Shown: piece after piece, positions 1 to 6,452 of the stretch
Position numbering within the stretch: position 1 is the first letter of the stretch
How the letters are laid out: the number at the start of each line of letters is the position of its first letter
Origin: Acidobacteriota bacterium
Lineage (GTDB): Bacteria > Acidobacteriota > Blastocatellia > Pyrinomonadales > Pyrinomonadaceae
Length of the DNA stretch: 9,018 nucleotides
Direction of reading: 5' to 3'
NCBI GenBank assembly: GCA_024640445.1
Contig: JAHEEZ010000142.1
Span: 1 to 9,018, forward strand
The notes under the pieces: generated by a model
What the model was told of the DNA's origin: nothing
Database searches by the model: none
What the model saw: only the letters and a program-made list of their open reading frames with translations
Made by a program: the position numbers and the translations under genes

Positions 1-1632
1 GGCCAGAATTCGGCAAATTACATTAAAAACAAATGGACCACGCTTGCTGCTGGGCGCGCCGACATTTCGGTCGCATTTTATAATCACGCGGTGTCGGTCA
101 CGCCTCAACCGTCAGTGATCGCGACCATTGAAGGCACTGAATTTCCAAACGAAATAGTGGTTCTCGGCGGCCACCAGGACTCCATAAACAGTTCGGGTTC
201 CACACTTATGGCTCCCGGTGCGGACGACAACGCTTCCGGTATCGCCAGCCTGACTGAGGCTCTGCGAGTTTTTGTGGAAACCGGCTTCCATCCGAAGCGG
301 ACGATCCAGATAATGGCATACGCCGCTGAAGAGGTCGGCCTGAAGGGTTCCAGGGATATCGCCGCCGCGTATCAGGCGGCAAACACAAATGTCATCGGCG
401 CCTTCCAGCTCGATATGACTAACTTTACGAGCAGCACCACGGTCGACATCGTAATGATCACCGATTTTACAAATGCCGCGCAGAACCAGTTTGTCACAGA
501 TCTTGTGACCTCTTACCAGCCGCAGCTGGTGGTGGAGAACGGTACTTGCGGATATGCCTGTTCCGATCACGCGTCATGGACGGAGAAAGGATTTGTTTCT
601 TCGTTTCCGCACGAAGGCCAGCTCGGTCCGGTGAGGACCAACAACACGCAGATCCACAAATCGACCGACACCATCTCGATCAGCAGTAACAACGCTAATC
701 ACGCCCTGAAATTCTCCAAGCTCGCAATTTCATACGCAGGAGAACTCGCGAAAGGCTCGATCGCTTCAGCATCGGCTGCGGCGGTAATGGACTTTGACGG
801 TGACGGCAAGACCGACGTTTCCGTATTCCGGCCTGTACCCGCTGCAGGAGGCGGGAGCGCGGGACAATGGTGGATACTGCAAAGCGAGACCCTGACGAGC
901 TTTGGCGCGGAGTTCGGTACACGGGATGACCGCCCTGTGCCGGCTGACTTTACCGGAGACGGAAAAGCAGATGTCGGATTCTTCCGCCCTTCATCCGGCG
1001 AGTGGTACGTACTAAGAAGCGAGGACCAGACCTTTTACGCCTTCCCCTTTGGCGGCGCAGGCGATGTTCCCGCGCCTGGCGACTTTGACGGTGACGGTGT
1101 TTCGGACCCGGCGGTTTACAGACCCGTCGAGGGGACCTGGTACATCCGGAGATCTTCTGATTCGAATGTGAATGCGGTTCCCTTCGGAGTCGCGGAGGAC
1201 AAGCCTTTGGTTGCCGATTTCGACGGCGACGGTACGGACGATATCGCGGTTTACAGACCTTCGGTCAATCAATGGTGGCTCCTAAGGAGTACTGAAGGTG
1301 TCATCGGGATCCAGTTCGGCTCGGCGGGGGATATGCCCTCGATCGGCGACTACACGGGCGATGGTGCCGCTGATGTGGCGTTCTACAGACCTTCGAGTTC
1401 GGAGTGGTTTGTCCTGAGAAGCGAAGACTCTTCGTTCTACGCCTTCCCGTGGGGAAGTCCGGGCGACGTACCCGCGCCTGGGGACTATGACGGAGACGGC
1501 GTGACAGATGCGGCGGTCTTCAGGCAATCTGATTCGACCTGGTACATCAACCGCTCGAATTCGGGCTTTCTTGCAATTCCGTATGGTGCTGCCGGCGATG
1601 TTCCGCTGCCTAATTCACTGAACAGGCAGTAG
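1..1632 (+). CDS. Secreted M28-family zinc aminopeptidase with C-terminal calcium-loop repeats (5' end missing)
   Basis: Removes N-terminal residues from peptides, probably outside the cell. The frame is open from base 1, so the start and any signal peptide lie before the window; the GTG at 91 is internal. Counting codon 1 at base 1, the catalytic core spans about 30-250 and closely follows the Vibrio proteolyticus leucyl aminopeptidase. Predicted zinc or catalytic residues are His58 (GGHQDS), the Asp pair 75-76 (PGADDNASG), Glu110/Glu111 (AAEEVGLKGS), Asp138 (QLDMTN) and His219 (IHKSTDT). Cys183 and Cys187 (CGYACSDH) match that enzyme's disulfide. Residues 264-543 hold six ~45-residue repeats, each opening with a DxDGDG or DxTGDG loop (Asp 264, 316, 361, 406, 450, 495) followed by an F/Y-R-P/Q strand and an aromatic strand. 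The loops suggest calcium binding and possibly a beta-propeller. The protein ends with a partial GDVPLP unit before TAG. Family call is firm; substrate is not known. Confidence 0.93.
   Translation, partial: GQNSANYIKNKWTTLAAGRADISVAFYNHAVSVTPQPSVIATIEGTEFPNEIVVLGGHQDSINSSGSTLMAPGADDNASGIASLTEALRVFVETGFHPKRTIQIMAYAAEEVGLKGSRDIAAAYQAANTNVIGAFQLDMTNFTSSTTVDIVMITDFTNAAQNQFVTDLVTSYQPQLVVENGTCGYACSDHASWTEKGFVSSFPHEGQLGPVRTNNTQIHKSTDTISISSNNANHALKFSKLAISYAGELAKGSIASASAAAVMDFDGDGKTDVSVFRPVPAAGGGSAGQWWILQSETLTSFGAEFGTRDDRPVPADFTGDGKADVGFFRPSSGEWYVLRSEDQTFYAFPFGGAGDVPAPGDFDGDGVSDPAVYRPVEGTWYIRRSSDSNVNAVPFGVAEDKPLVADFDGDGTDDIAVYRPSVNQWWLLRSTEGVIGIQFGSAGDMPSIGDYTGDGAADVAFYRPSSSEWFVLRSEDSSFYAFPWGSPGDVPAPGDYDGDGVTDAAVFRQSDSTWYINRSNSGFLAIPYGAAGDVPLPNSLNRQ
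790..1632 (+). repeat. Two-copy, three-repeat block inside the aminopeptidase gene
   Basis: The six calcium-loop repeats fall into an a-b-c, a-b-c order. Type a contains QWW(I/L)L, type b contains EW(Y/F)VLRSED followed by FYAFP, and type c contains TWYI-RS. Copy 1 is about 790-1215 and copy 2 about 1216-1632. Bases encoding GDVPAPGD and the following loop are nearly identical in the two copies (around 1060-1100 and 1462-1502). This points to duplication of a three-repeat unit rather than of single repeats. Confidence 0.7.
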
Positions 1633-1637
1633 CGAAG

Positions 1638-1658
1638 GAAGTCAGAAGTCAGAAGAGA
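1638..1658. repeat. Short heptamer tandem repeat (GAAGTCA, three units)
   Basis: Two perfect copies of GAAGTCA (1638-1644 and 1645-1651) are followed by GAAGAGA (1652-1658), starting six bases after the aminopeptidase stop codon. It lies in the convergent gap and has the same 7-base period as the longer array that follows at 1685. Confidence 0.8.
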
Positions 1659-1684
1659 TTGTACGGCACACTTTGGTTTGCTAT

Positions 1685-1740
1685 CTCAGTACTCAGTACT
1701 CATCTCTCAGTACTCATCACTAAGTACTCATCTCTCAGTA
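1685..1740. repeat. Heptamer tandem array (CTCAGTA / CTCATCT), eight units
   Basis: Eight consecutive 7-mers fill 1685-1740: four exact CTCAGTA units, the others CTCATCT (twice), CTCATCA and CTAAGTA. The palindrome AGTACT recurs at 1688, 1695, 1709, 1723 and 1737, so the spacing is 7, 14, 14 and 14 bases. Because AGTACT is self-complementary, any two copies could form a 6-bp stem in RNA from either strand. The array sits between two convergent genes and stops just before the kinase stop codon at 1747. Confidence 0.85.
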
Positions 1741-1746
1741 CTTCCT

Positions 1747-3057
1747 CTACCCTAGCGCTGCGCGGATCAGAGCCTCACGCATCTCGCCGGCTGTACGCCA
1801 GCGGTTGGACACCTCTTTTTCAAGGGCCCGTTCAATCACCTGGGCGACAATGGGGGGAACCTCGTTGGATCGCTGGGCGATCTTGATCAAAGGCTTCTCG
1901 AAGATCGCCTTCACCGTCTCTGAAATGCCCGCCTTCGGCCTAATATCCAGCGCGTGAGCGCCAGTCAAAAGTGAATAAGCTGTCATTCCGGTCGCGTAAA
2001 TGTCGGACGGCGGACGAACTTCCTTAAAATCCCTTACCTGCTCCGGCGGCATATACGCGATGGTCCCCGCGACATCTCCGACCATGGTAACGCCGCTCAT
2101 ACCGGTTTCTTTGTAGCTCTTCGCCAAACCGAAATCAGTAAGTTTTGCGGTGTAATCCGGATATTTGCCTTCGACCAGTATGTTCTGTTCTTTTATGTCC
2201 CTGTGCACAAACCCCTGCCGGTGAGCGAAGTCCAGTGCGTCGAGTGTCTGTTCAATGATCTTCACCACCTCAAGATAATGAAGCCGTCCGCCCCTCTCCT
2301 TTGCCAGTTTGGATGCGTCTGCCCCGCTCACATACTCGGTCACCAGATAGACGATGCCGTTGTGGGTGCCGTGCTCGATATAACTGACGATGTGCGGATG
2401 ACGAAGACTGGCGGCGACATCGATCTCACGTGTGAACCGCTTCAGTGATTGCTCGCTGACGGCGACCTCCGGCAGGAGCGTCTTTATCGCGACAACACGC
2501 CCGTCTCTTACAGACCTGGCGAGCATTACGCTTCCCATTCCGCCCTGGCCCAGAACCCGAATCATCTGATAGTTCGGGATGGGTTGGGGATTTTTCTTCA
2601 GCTTCTCGCGGCAATCCTCGCAAAGGAACGACAGTTTGGAATCCGGCCGTGAGGCCGAAGCTTCCGATCTTATTCCGCAATTCAGGCACTCGATCGTGAT
2701 GATCGAAGGAATGGTCGAGGAAAGCGTGTCGGGACTGTTTTGCTGGTGTGTCGGTGAATCGGCTCCGACCTCCACTTCGAGGATCGTCTCCCCTCCCTGG
2801 ATCTTGTCGCCGGACTTCAGATGCACCGCGTCGATCCTGACCCCGTTCACATAGGTCCCGTTTGTAGACCCAAGGTCGCGAATAAAGATCTGGGGAGGAG
2901 CGATCTCGAGAAGGCAGTGATGCCTCGAGAAATACTTGTCGTCGGGCAGGCAGAAATGGGCAGCCTCACTTCTGCCGATCAGAAATGTCTCGTGCTGGCT
3001 GAACGAAAAGGTCCGTCCCTGATGTGGTCCCGCGATCACGCGGAGGGTAACAATCAT
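1747..3057 (-). CDS. FHA-domain Ser/Thr protein kinase with internal zinc ribbon
   Basis: A 436-residue, PknB-like cytosolic kinase with no membrane segment. Residues 1-97 form an FHA phosphothreonine-binding domain: GRS at 28-30, SRHH at 44-47 and GSTNGTYVNG at 63-72. A zinc-ribbon-like insert follows (Cys124, Cys127, Cys146, Cys149). The kinase domain covers 163-436: glycine loop GQGGMGSV 170-177, Lys192 in VAIK, Glu211 in helix C, HRD 285-287, Asn292, DFG 308-310 and PPE 337-339. The catalytic loop reads HRDIKEQN, with Glu where Pro is usual (HRDLKPxN); the Lys and Asn are kept. The ATG at 3057 is chosen because the FHA fold starts at once. A longer frame to 3270 would overlap the upstream gene and adds an unfolded-looking stretch. 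A GAGG lies 12 bases upstream. It is last in a tight operon, 14 bases after the DUF4190-like gene. The kinase call is firm; its targets are unknown. Confidence 0.95.
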   Translation of the reverse strand: MIVTLRVIAGPHQGRTFSFSQHETFLIGRSEAAHFCLPDDKYFSRHHCLLEIAPPQIFIRDLGSTNGTYVNGVRIDAVHLKSGDKIQGGETILEVEVGADSPTHQQNSPDTLSSTIPSIITIECLNCGIRSEASASRPDSKLSFLCEDCREKLKKNPQPIPNYQMIRVLGQGGMGSVMLARSVRDGRVVAIKTLLPEVAVSEQSLKRFTREIDVAASLRHPHIVSYIEHGTHNGIVYLVTEYVSGADASKLAKERGGRLHYLEVVKIIEQTLDALDFAHRQGFVHRDIKEQNILVEGKYPDYTAKLTDFGLAKSYKETGMSGVTMVGDVAGTIAYMPPEQVRDFKEVRPPSDIYATGMTAYSLLTGAHALDIRPKAGISETVKAIFEKPLIKIAQRSNEVPPIVAQVIERALEKEVSNRWRTAGEMREALIRAALG

Positions 3058-3071
3058 CGATCTAATAAACC

Positions 3072-3584
3072 TCAGCCGCCGATTATCTGGCCGAAGACGC
3101 CCAGGATCACGAATAGAATTGTGAGGACGAGACTGATCCCGCCAAGCACCATACCAATAATGGCCATCGAACCGCCCCCGTACCGCTGAGGATCCTTGCT
3201 GGACCTGGAATATCCTATGAATCCGGTTATCAGAGCCGCAGCCCCCAAAGGAAACCCAAGATAACAGCACATCAGAACCCAGCTCGAGATCCCCAGGATC
3301 AATGAGATCGTCGGCATCGTGGAGTCCGCCACAGTGTTCGCCATAGCGGACATCGGCGGCTGGTACATCTGCTGGGGCTGCTGGTAACCATAGATCTGCT
3401 GTCCCTGACTTGTGGGAACAGACTGAGGCTCCGCCCAGTTCTCGCGCGTCGTCCGCGGAGGATCCATAAAGAGAGTCGGAGGCGCGTCAGAGGTCTCCAG
3501 TTCCTGCAGGAGTTCTCCGTCGTTAAGGCAGAAGTTCAGATCCTGGTCTTCGTATCTCTGATTACAACGCGGGCAGTGTTTCAT
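3072..3584 (-). CDS. Zinc-ribbon membrane protein with DUF4190-like two-TM region
   Basis: A 170-residue predicted inner-membrane protein. The N-terminus (1-26) has the Cys module C4-x2-C7-x11-C19 followed by LNDG, resembling a zinc ribbon but with only three Cys. A Pro/Gln/Tyr-rich linker runs from about 34 to 90 (APPTLFM at 34-40, then QQ-PQQMYQPP). Two hydrophobic helices (about 93-124 and 140-168) flank a short polar loop with SRSSKDPQRYGGG, the layout of DUF4190 proteins. Function is unknown; members of this type often sit beside signalling or secretion genes. It lies 15 bases after the LamG-like gene and 14 before the FHA kinase, so the three are probably co-transcribed. The ATG at 3584 is supported by the MK-x-C opening shared with its neighbour. 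Only a weak AAGG precedes it, overlapping the previous stop codon. Confidence 0.88.
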   Translation of the reverse strand: MKHCPRCNQRYEDQDLNFCLNDGELLQELETSDAPPTLFMDPPRTTRENWAEPQSVPTSQGQQIYGYQQPQQMYQPPMSAMANTVADSTMPTISLILGISSWVLMCCYLGFPLGAAALITGFIGYSRSSKDPQRYGGGSMAIIGMVLGGISLVLTILFVILGVFGQIIGG

Positions 3585-3599
3585 CTTAGATCGTCAGCC

Positions 3600-4538
3600 T
3601 TATCTTCTTAATTCCAGATTTGAGAACGCGATCGGGACGTCATCGCTGGTGTAGATGCCTGCGACGCCGCTCTTGTATCCCTCATAGTCCTTTATGGTCT
3701 TGACAAGTTCTCCGTTCACGTAGAACTTCATCTCTTCGCCTTCGCAGCGCACCTCAAGCTCGTTTACTCGCGTGCCCGACTTGATCGCGTCAGAACTCGT
3801 CCAGTTAACGACCACAGATTCTTTTTTGTCCTCGTGCTGCACCACCCTGTATTTTCGGTTATCGCTTCGTATGACAAAAGCAAAATCACGTTTGAGGACC
3901 TCCGCGGGATCACTGTGTACGACCAGGCCGTAACCGAATGTTGTGGCCTGTCCGGAAGGATTTCTCACACGGATCTTGATCGAGGAATCCCAGGTTTTGA
4001 ACTTCTCGCCGGTCGAGATCACATAGAAATAATTCTTCTTCGTATTGATAAACAGTTCCCCGGATGCATATGTCGCGTCGAGGCCGGAAAATGTACGCAG
4101 CGCTTGCGGCCAGTCGGAGAGATCGTCACTCGTGACAAGCGACCTCGGATCGTCTGATTTCACATCGTCTTTGGTGCGCTCAGTGGATTCGCTAACAGAA
4201 GGAGAGTCTTCGGTTGTATCCAGAGAACCTAAGAAGATCAGGCCTGCAAAGCCACCCCCGCACACCATCACAAGGACGAACAAGATCAGCAGCACCCAGA
4301 CCCACGTGCGGGATTTCTTCGCCGGCATCGTGTACTGGGGCGCCCCGCTCTCGAGCGTTTGTTCGTTTGTCCGAAACGGCGGATGGTCGGCCGTTAGAGG
4401 CGTCTGCGGCATCATCACCGTCGGCGGAGGCTCTTGTCCGGCATAGGTGTCGGACCGATTCAGGACCGATCCGTCTTCAAGGCAGAAGTTCAGCGTCTCG
4501 TCGTCGTAGGTATTGCCGCACTTGGGACAAATCTTCAT
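3600..4538 (-). CDS. Zinc-ribbon, single-TM protein with LamG-like extracytoplasmic domain
   Basis: A 312-residue predicted inner-membrane protein. Residues 1-26 repeat the Cys module of the next gene (C4-x2-C7-x11-C19, then LEDG); 15 of the first 26 residues are identical. A Pro-rich stretch with PPPTVMM (37-43) leads to a Lys/Arg-flanked helix at 79-106. An acidic Ser/Thr linker (107-140) and a beta-rich domain (about 145-312) follow. That domain, with SSIKIRVRN, FGYGLVV, FYVNGELVKT, SGVAGIYT and AFSNLELR, looks like a concanavalin/LamG fold of the DUF1080 type that binds carbohydrate or protein. No catalytic residues can be assigned, so a ligand-binding or sensor role is an inference. Cytoplasmic Cys module and external domain fit the positive-inside rule. 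It is first in the three-gene operon; no clear ribosome site precedes the ATG at 4538. Confidence 0.88.
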   Translation of the reverse strand: MKICPKCGNTYDDETLNFCLEDGSVLNRSDTYAGQEPPPTVMMPQTPLTADHPPFRTNEQTLESGAPQYTMPAKKSRTWVWVLLILFVLVMVCGGGFAGLIFLGSLDTTEDSPSVSESTERTKDDVKSDDPRSLVTSDDLSDWPQALRTFSGLDATYASGELFINTKKNYFYVISTGEKFKTWDSSIKIRVRNPSGQATTFGYGLVVHSDPAEVLKRDFAFVIRSDNRKYRVVQHEDKKESVVVNWTSSDAIKSGTRVNELEVRCEGEEMKFYVNGELVKTIKDYEGYKSGVAGIYTSDDVPIAFSNLELRR

Positions 4539-4626
4539 TTGTTTGACCGGTTAAAGACTTTGATCGCGGGTTACAGGCCACGCGGCTGCGGATGCCGCCA
4601 AACCACCGGCGGAGGCCGGCCGTTAA

Positions 4627-4654
4627 ATTCTAGTTGAAATGGGCCGAGATTCAA
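4627..4654 (-). promoter_or_regulatory. Candidate sigma70-type promoter for the three-gene operon
   Basis: On the minus strand TTGAAT (4649-4654) and TAGAAT (4627-4632) are separated by 16 bases, giving four and five matches to the -35 and -10 consensus. Transcription would begin near 4620, about 80 bases before the ATG at 4538. The -35 overlaps the T-run of the preceding terminator. The leader holds a GC-rich inverted repeat (CCGGC, loop of four, GCCGG at 4606-4619) that competes with another pairing at 4595-4612. No other promoter is apparent in this 138-base gap. Confidence 0.4.
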
Positions 4655-4673
4655 AACCCCGGAAGCTCCGGGG
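4653..4673 (-). terminator. Intrinsic terminator after the PEGA/zinc-ribbon kinase
   Basis: Read on the minus strand, CCCCGGA (4673-4667) pairs perfectly with TCCGGGG (4663-4657) around a three-base loop, followed by TTTT (4656-4653). It begins three bases after the kinase stop codon. The short T-run suggests partial read-through is possible into the next three genes. Confidence 0.65.
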
Positions 4674-4676
4674 CGA

Positions 4677-6296
4677 TCAGGCGAGCGGAGTACCGCAACG
4701 TCCGCAGAACCTGACGTTTGGGGGAAAGGAAGAACCGCAGCGCCCGCAGACGTTTGGTCCTCCGACTGAAGGAGCGATTCCGGTACTTCCCGCCGAGGAG
4801 GATGTTCCAGGAAACGAACCGGAACCGGAGGAAGAGAATGAGAGCCCGCACTTCCCGCAAAACTTGGCATTTGCTGCCAGTGCGACACCGCATCGGGGAC
4901 ATGGACCGCCGCCTTCGCCTTTGCTCACGAGAGCAAAGTCCCTGTTCCCGCATCGGCCGCAGAATTGAACGCCTTCAGCGAATCGTGCGCCGCATTTCCT
5001 GCAGGCCACAATTCCCGGCATCAGGGACGGTGCGGCTCCGCTGCTGCTTGCTCCCTGGGACGGCGATGGTCTGCTCGGCGTCAGCCCGCGTTCAGTTCTG
5101 AGTTCGGCCTGGATCAGCTGTTCTTCGCCTTCTTCGCGGATCTCGATCACGCGTTCGTCATCCCGCAGCCCCGATTTCGATACGCGAAGAATATGTTGGC
5201 CGGCAGGGATCGTCGAAAGAATCAGTCGTCCTGAACTTCCTATGCTCCCCTTCCGTTCGTCATCAACATACACTTCGGCACCAACCGGAGCGAGAATGGT
5301 CAGTTTCGATGAGCTTCCGCGGACAATTCCGCCCACCTGCTCGGCAGAGCTTTCCAGCCTGTCGATCCACTCTGCAACGGTCGTGACCCGTTTTTGGGGA
5401 TCCCTGGCGACGGCACTCATTATCTCAGCTTCTACTGCAGGCGGAATGTCTGACCTGAGTTGCGAAAGCGGAGGCGGGTCCTGGATCACCTTCTGCATCA
5501 CCAGTTCCATCATGTCACCGGTAAATGGGGTCCTGCCTCCGAGCATAAGATATGCGATCGTGCCAAGCGCGTATACATCCGTACGGGCGTCAACTCCCAA
5601 CTCGGGCTGCATCTGTTCGGGGGACATGAACTCCGGGGTACCGATAATGCCTCTCGAGGCCGGCGCATTCCTGGCGGAAATGTCCGTCGCGGTCTGGTTC
5701 ACTATCTTCGCCAGCCCGAAATCACCCACCTTTACAAAACCATCCCTGGTCTTGGTCCCGCCCATGATGAATATGTTGGCGGGCTTCAGATCCCTGTGAA
5801 GGATGCCGCGTTCGTGAGCCGCTTCAACGCCGTCCGCTATCTGTCGAAGGATCTTGACAGCTCGCTTGACCGAAAGGGTGCCTTCGCGCCTGAGGAGCCT
5901 GTGCAGCGTTTCGCCCTCAACATATTCCATCACAAGAAAGAACACGCCGTCTTCGGTCTCGCCGAAGTCCGTGACATCGACTACGTTGGGATGGCGGACG
6001 GACGCGGCCGACATCGCCTCACGTTCAAACCGCGCGATCGCTTCGCCTTCCTGCAGGTCATCGCTTGAAAGTATGTCCTGACGGACCGTCTTGACGGCGA
6101 CTTCCCGCGTTCCCAGATTGTTGTCGCGCGCCAGGTAAACCTGTCCCATCGCGCCTTTGCCAAGACGGCGCGACAGCAAGTAACGCCCTGAAAGAAGCAG
6201 GCCGCCCGGAAGGCTTAGGCGCACCTTTGACTGATCATCCGGGCAAACATCGACGTCGTCTTCAAAACAAAGTCCGCATGTGGCACATTCCTTCAT
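4677..6296 (-). CDS. Ser/Thr protein kinase with PEGA domain and three C-terminal zinc ribbons
   Basis: A 539-residue PknB-type kinase. The N-terminus has a Cys cluster (C4, C7, C10, C18) opening MKECATC, a variant of the module on the two downstream membrane proteins. The kinase domain is about 39-315: GKGAMGQV 46-53, Lys69, Glu93, HRDLKPAN 167-174, DFG 192-194 and SPE 225-227, all canonical and so probably active. A PEGA domain follows (about 330-402; APVGAEVYVDD, STIPAGQHILRVSKSG). Three zinc ribbons come next, each C-x2-C-x10-C-x2-C, with Cys at 432/435/446/449, 466/469/480/483 and 517/520/531/534, joined by Ser/Gly/Pro linkers. No transmembrane helix is seen, so all parts appear cytosolic. 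The ATG at 6296 is preferred to the TTG at 6332 because it gives the MK-x-C start of its neighbours; neither has a clear ribosome site. It is divergent from tRNA-Lys and ends in its own terminator. Targets are unknown. Confidence 0.94.
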   Translation of the reverse strand: MKECATCGLCFEDDVDVCPDDQSKVRLSLPGGLLLSGRYLLSRRLGKGAMGQVYLARDNNLGTREVAVKTVRQDILSSDDLQEGEAIARFEREAMSAASVRHPNVVDVTDFGETEDGVFFLVMEYVEGETLHRLLRREGTLSVKRAVKILRQIADGVEAAHERGILHRDLKPANIFIMGGTKTRDGFVKVGDFGLAKIVNQTATDISARNAPASRGIIGTPEFMSPEQMQPELGVDARTDVYALGTIAYLMLGGRTPFTGDMMELVMQKVIQDPPPLSQLRSDIPPAVEAEIMSAVARDPQKRVTTVAEWIDRLESSAEQVGGIVRGSSSKLTILAPVGAEVYVDDERKGSIGSSGRLILSTIPAGQHILRVSKSGLRDDERVIEIREEGEEQLIQAELRTERGLTPSRPSPSQGASSSGAAPSLMPGIVACRKCGARFAEGVQFCGRCGNRDFALVSKGEGGGPCPRCGVALAANAKFCGKCGLSFSSSGSGSFPGTSSSAGSTGIAPSVGGPNVCGRCGSSFPPNVRFCGRCGTPLA

Positions 6297-6317
6297 CGCG
6301 AGTATTTTCGCTGTAAA

Positions 6318-6344
6318 GCGGTTCAACCTCAAATCGCGAACCGC
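6318..6344. promoter_or_regulatory. Inverted repeat upstream of the kinase gene, possible operator
   Basis: GCGGTTC (6318-6324) and GAACCGC (6338-6344) are perfect inverted copies with 13 bases between them; half-site centres are 20 bases apart, about two helical turns. It lies 22-48 bases upstream of the kinase ATG in the divergent gap. It could be a dimer-binding operator or a leader hairpin; nothing identifies the regulator. No convincing -35/-10 pair for the kinase was found here. Confidence 0.3.
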
Positions 6345-6401
6345 AAAAGTTCGTCTTCACACCAGCAGATGCGACAGGTTAAAAATGCGGACTTGGCTAT
6401 T

Positions 6402-6430
6402 TGGACATTCGAAATGGCGGTTGGTATAAT
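6402..6430 (+). promoter_or_regulatory. Near-consensus sigma70 promoter for tRNA-Lys
   Basis: TGGACA (6402-6407, five of six matches to TTGACA) and a perfect TATAAT (6425-6430) are 17 bases apart. The expected start of transcription is about 6437, some 16 bases before the mature tRNA 5' end. Confidence 0.8.
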
Positions 6431-6452
6431 CCGTTCTGTTTGAAATGGTTGT

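Noticed and set aside
91..93. GTG as the start of the aminopeptidase
   Set aside because: The frame is open to base 1 with protein-like sequence, and a family member needs more N-terminal sequence than this would allow.
112..570. Minus-strand open frame of 152 codons
   Set aside because: Lies opposite the catalytic core of the M28 peptidase and shows no domain.
1685..1740. CRISPR array
   Set aside because: Unit length is 7 bases with no spacers and no cas genes nearby.
3058..3270. N-terminal extension of the FHA kinase by 71 residues
   Set aside because: It overlaps the DUF4190-like gene in another frame, has no domain-like sequence, and the FHA fold starts right at the ATG at 3057.
5242..6068. 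Plus-strand open frames of 185 and 202 codons opposite the PEGA kinase
   Set aside because: They are antisense shadows of a gene with full kinase motifs; their products have no recognisable domains.
6297..6332. TTG start 12 codons upstream of the PEGA kinase ATG
   Set aside because: The ATG at 6296 gives the MK-x-C start shared with two neighbouring proteins; the extension adds no recognisable motif and lacks a clear ribosome site at proper distance.
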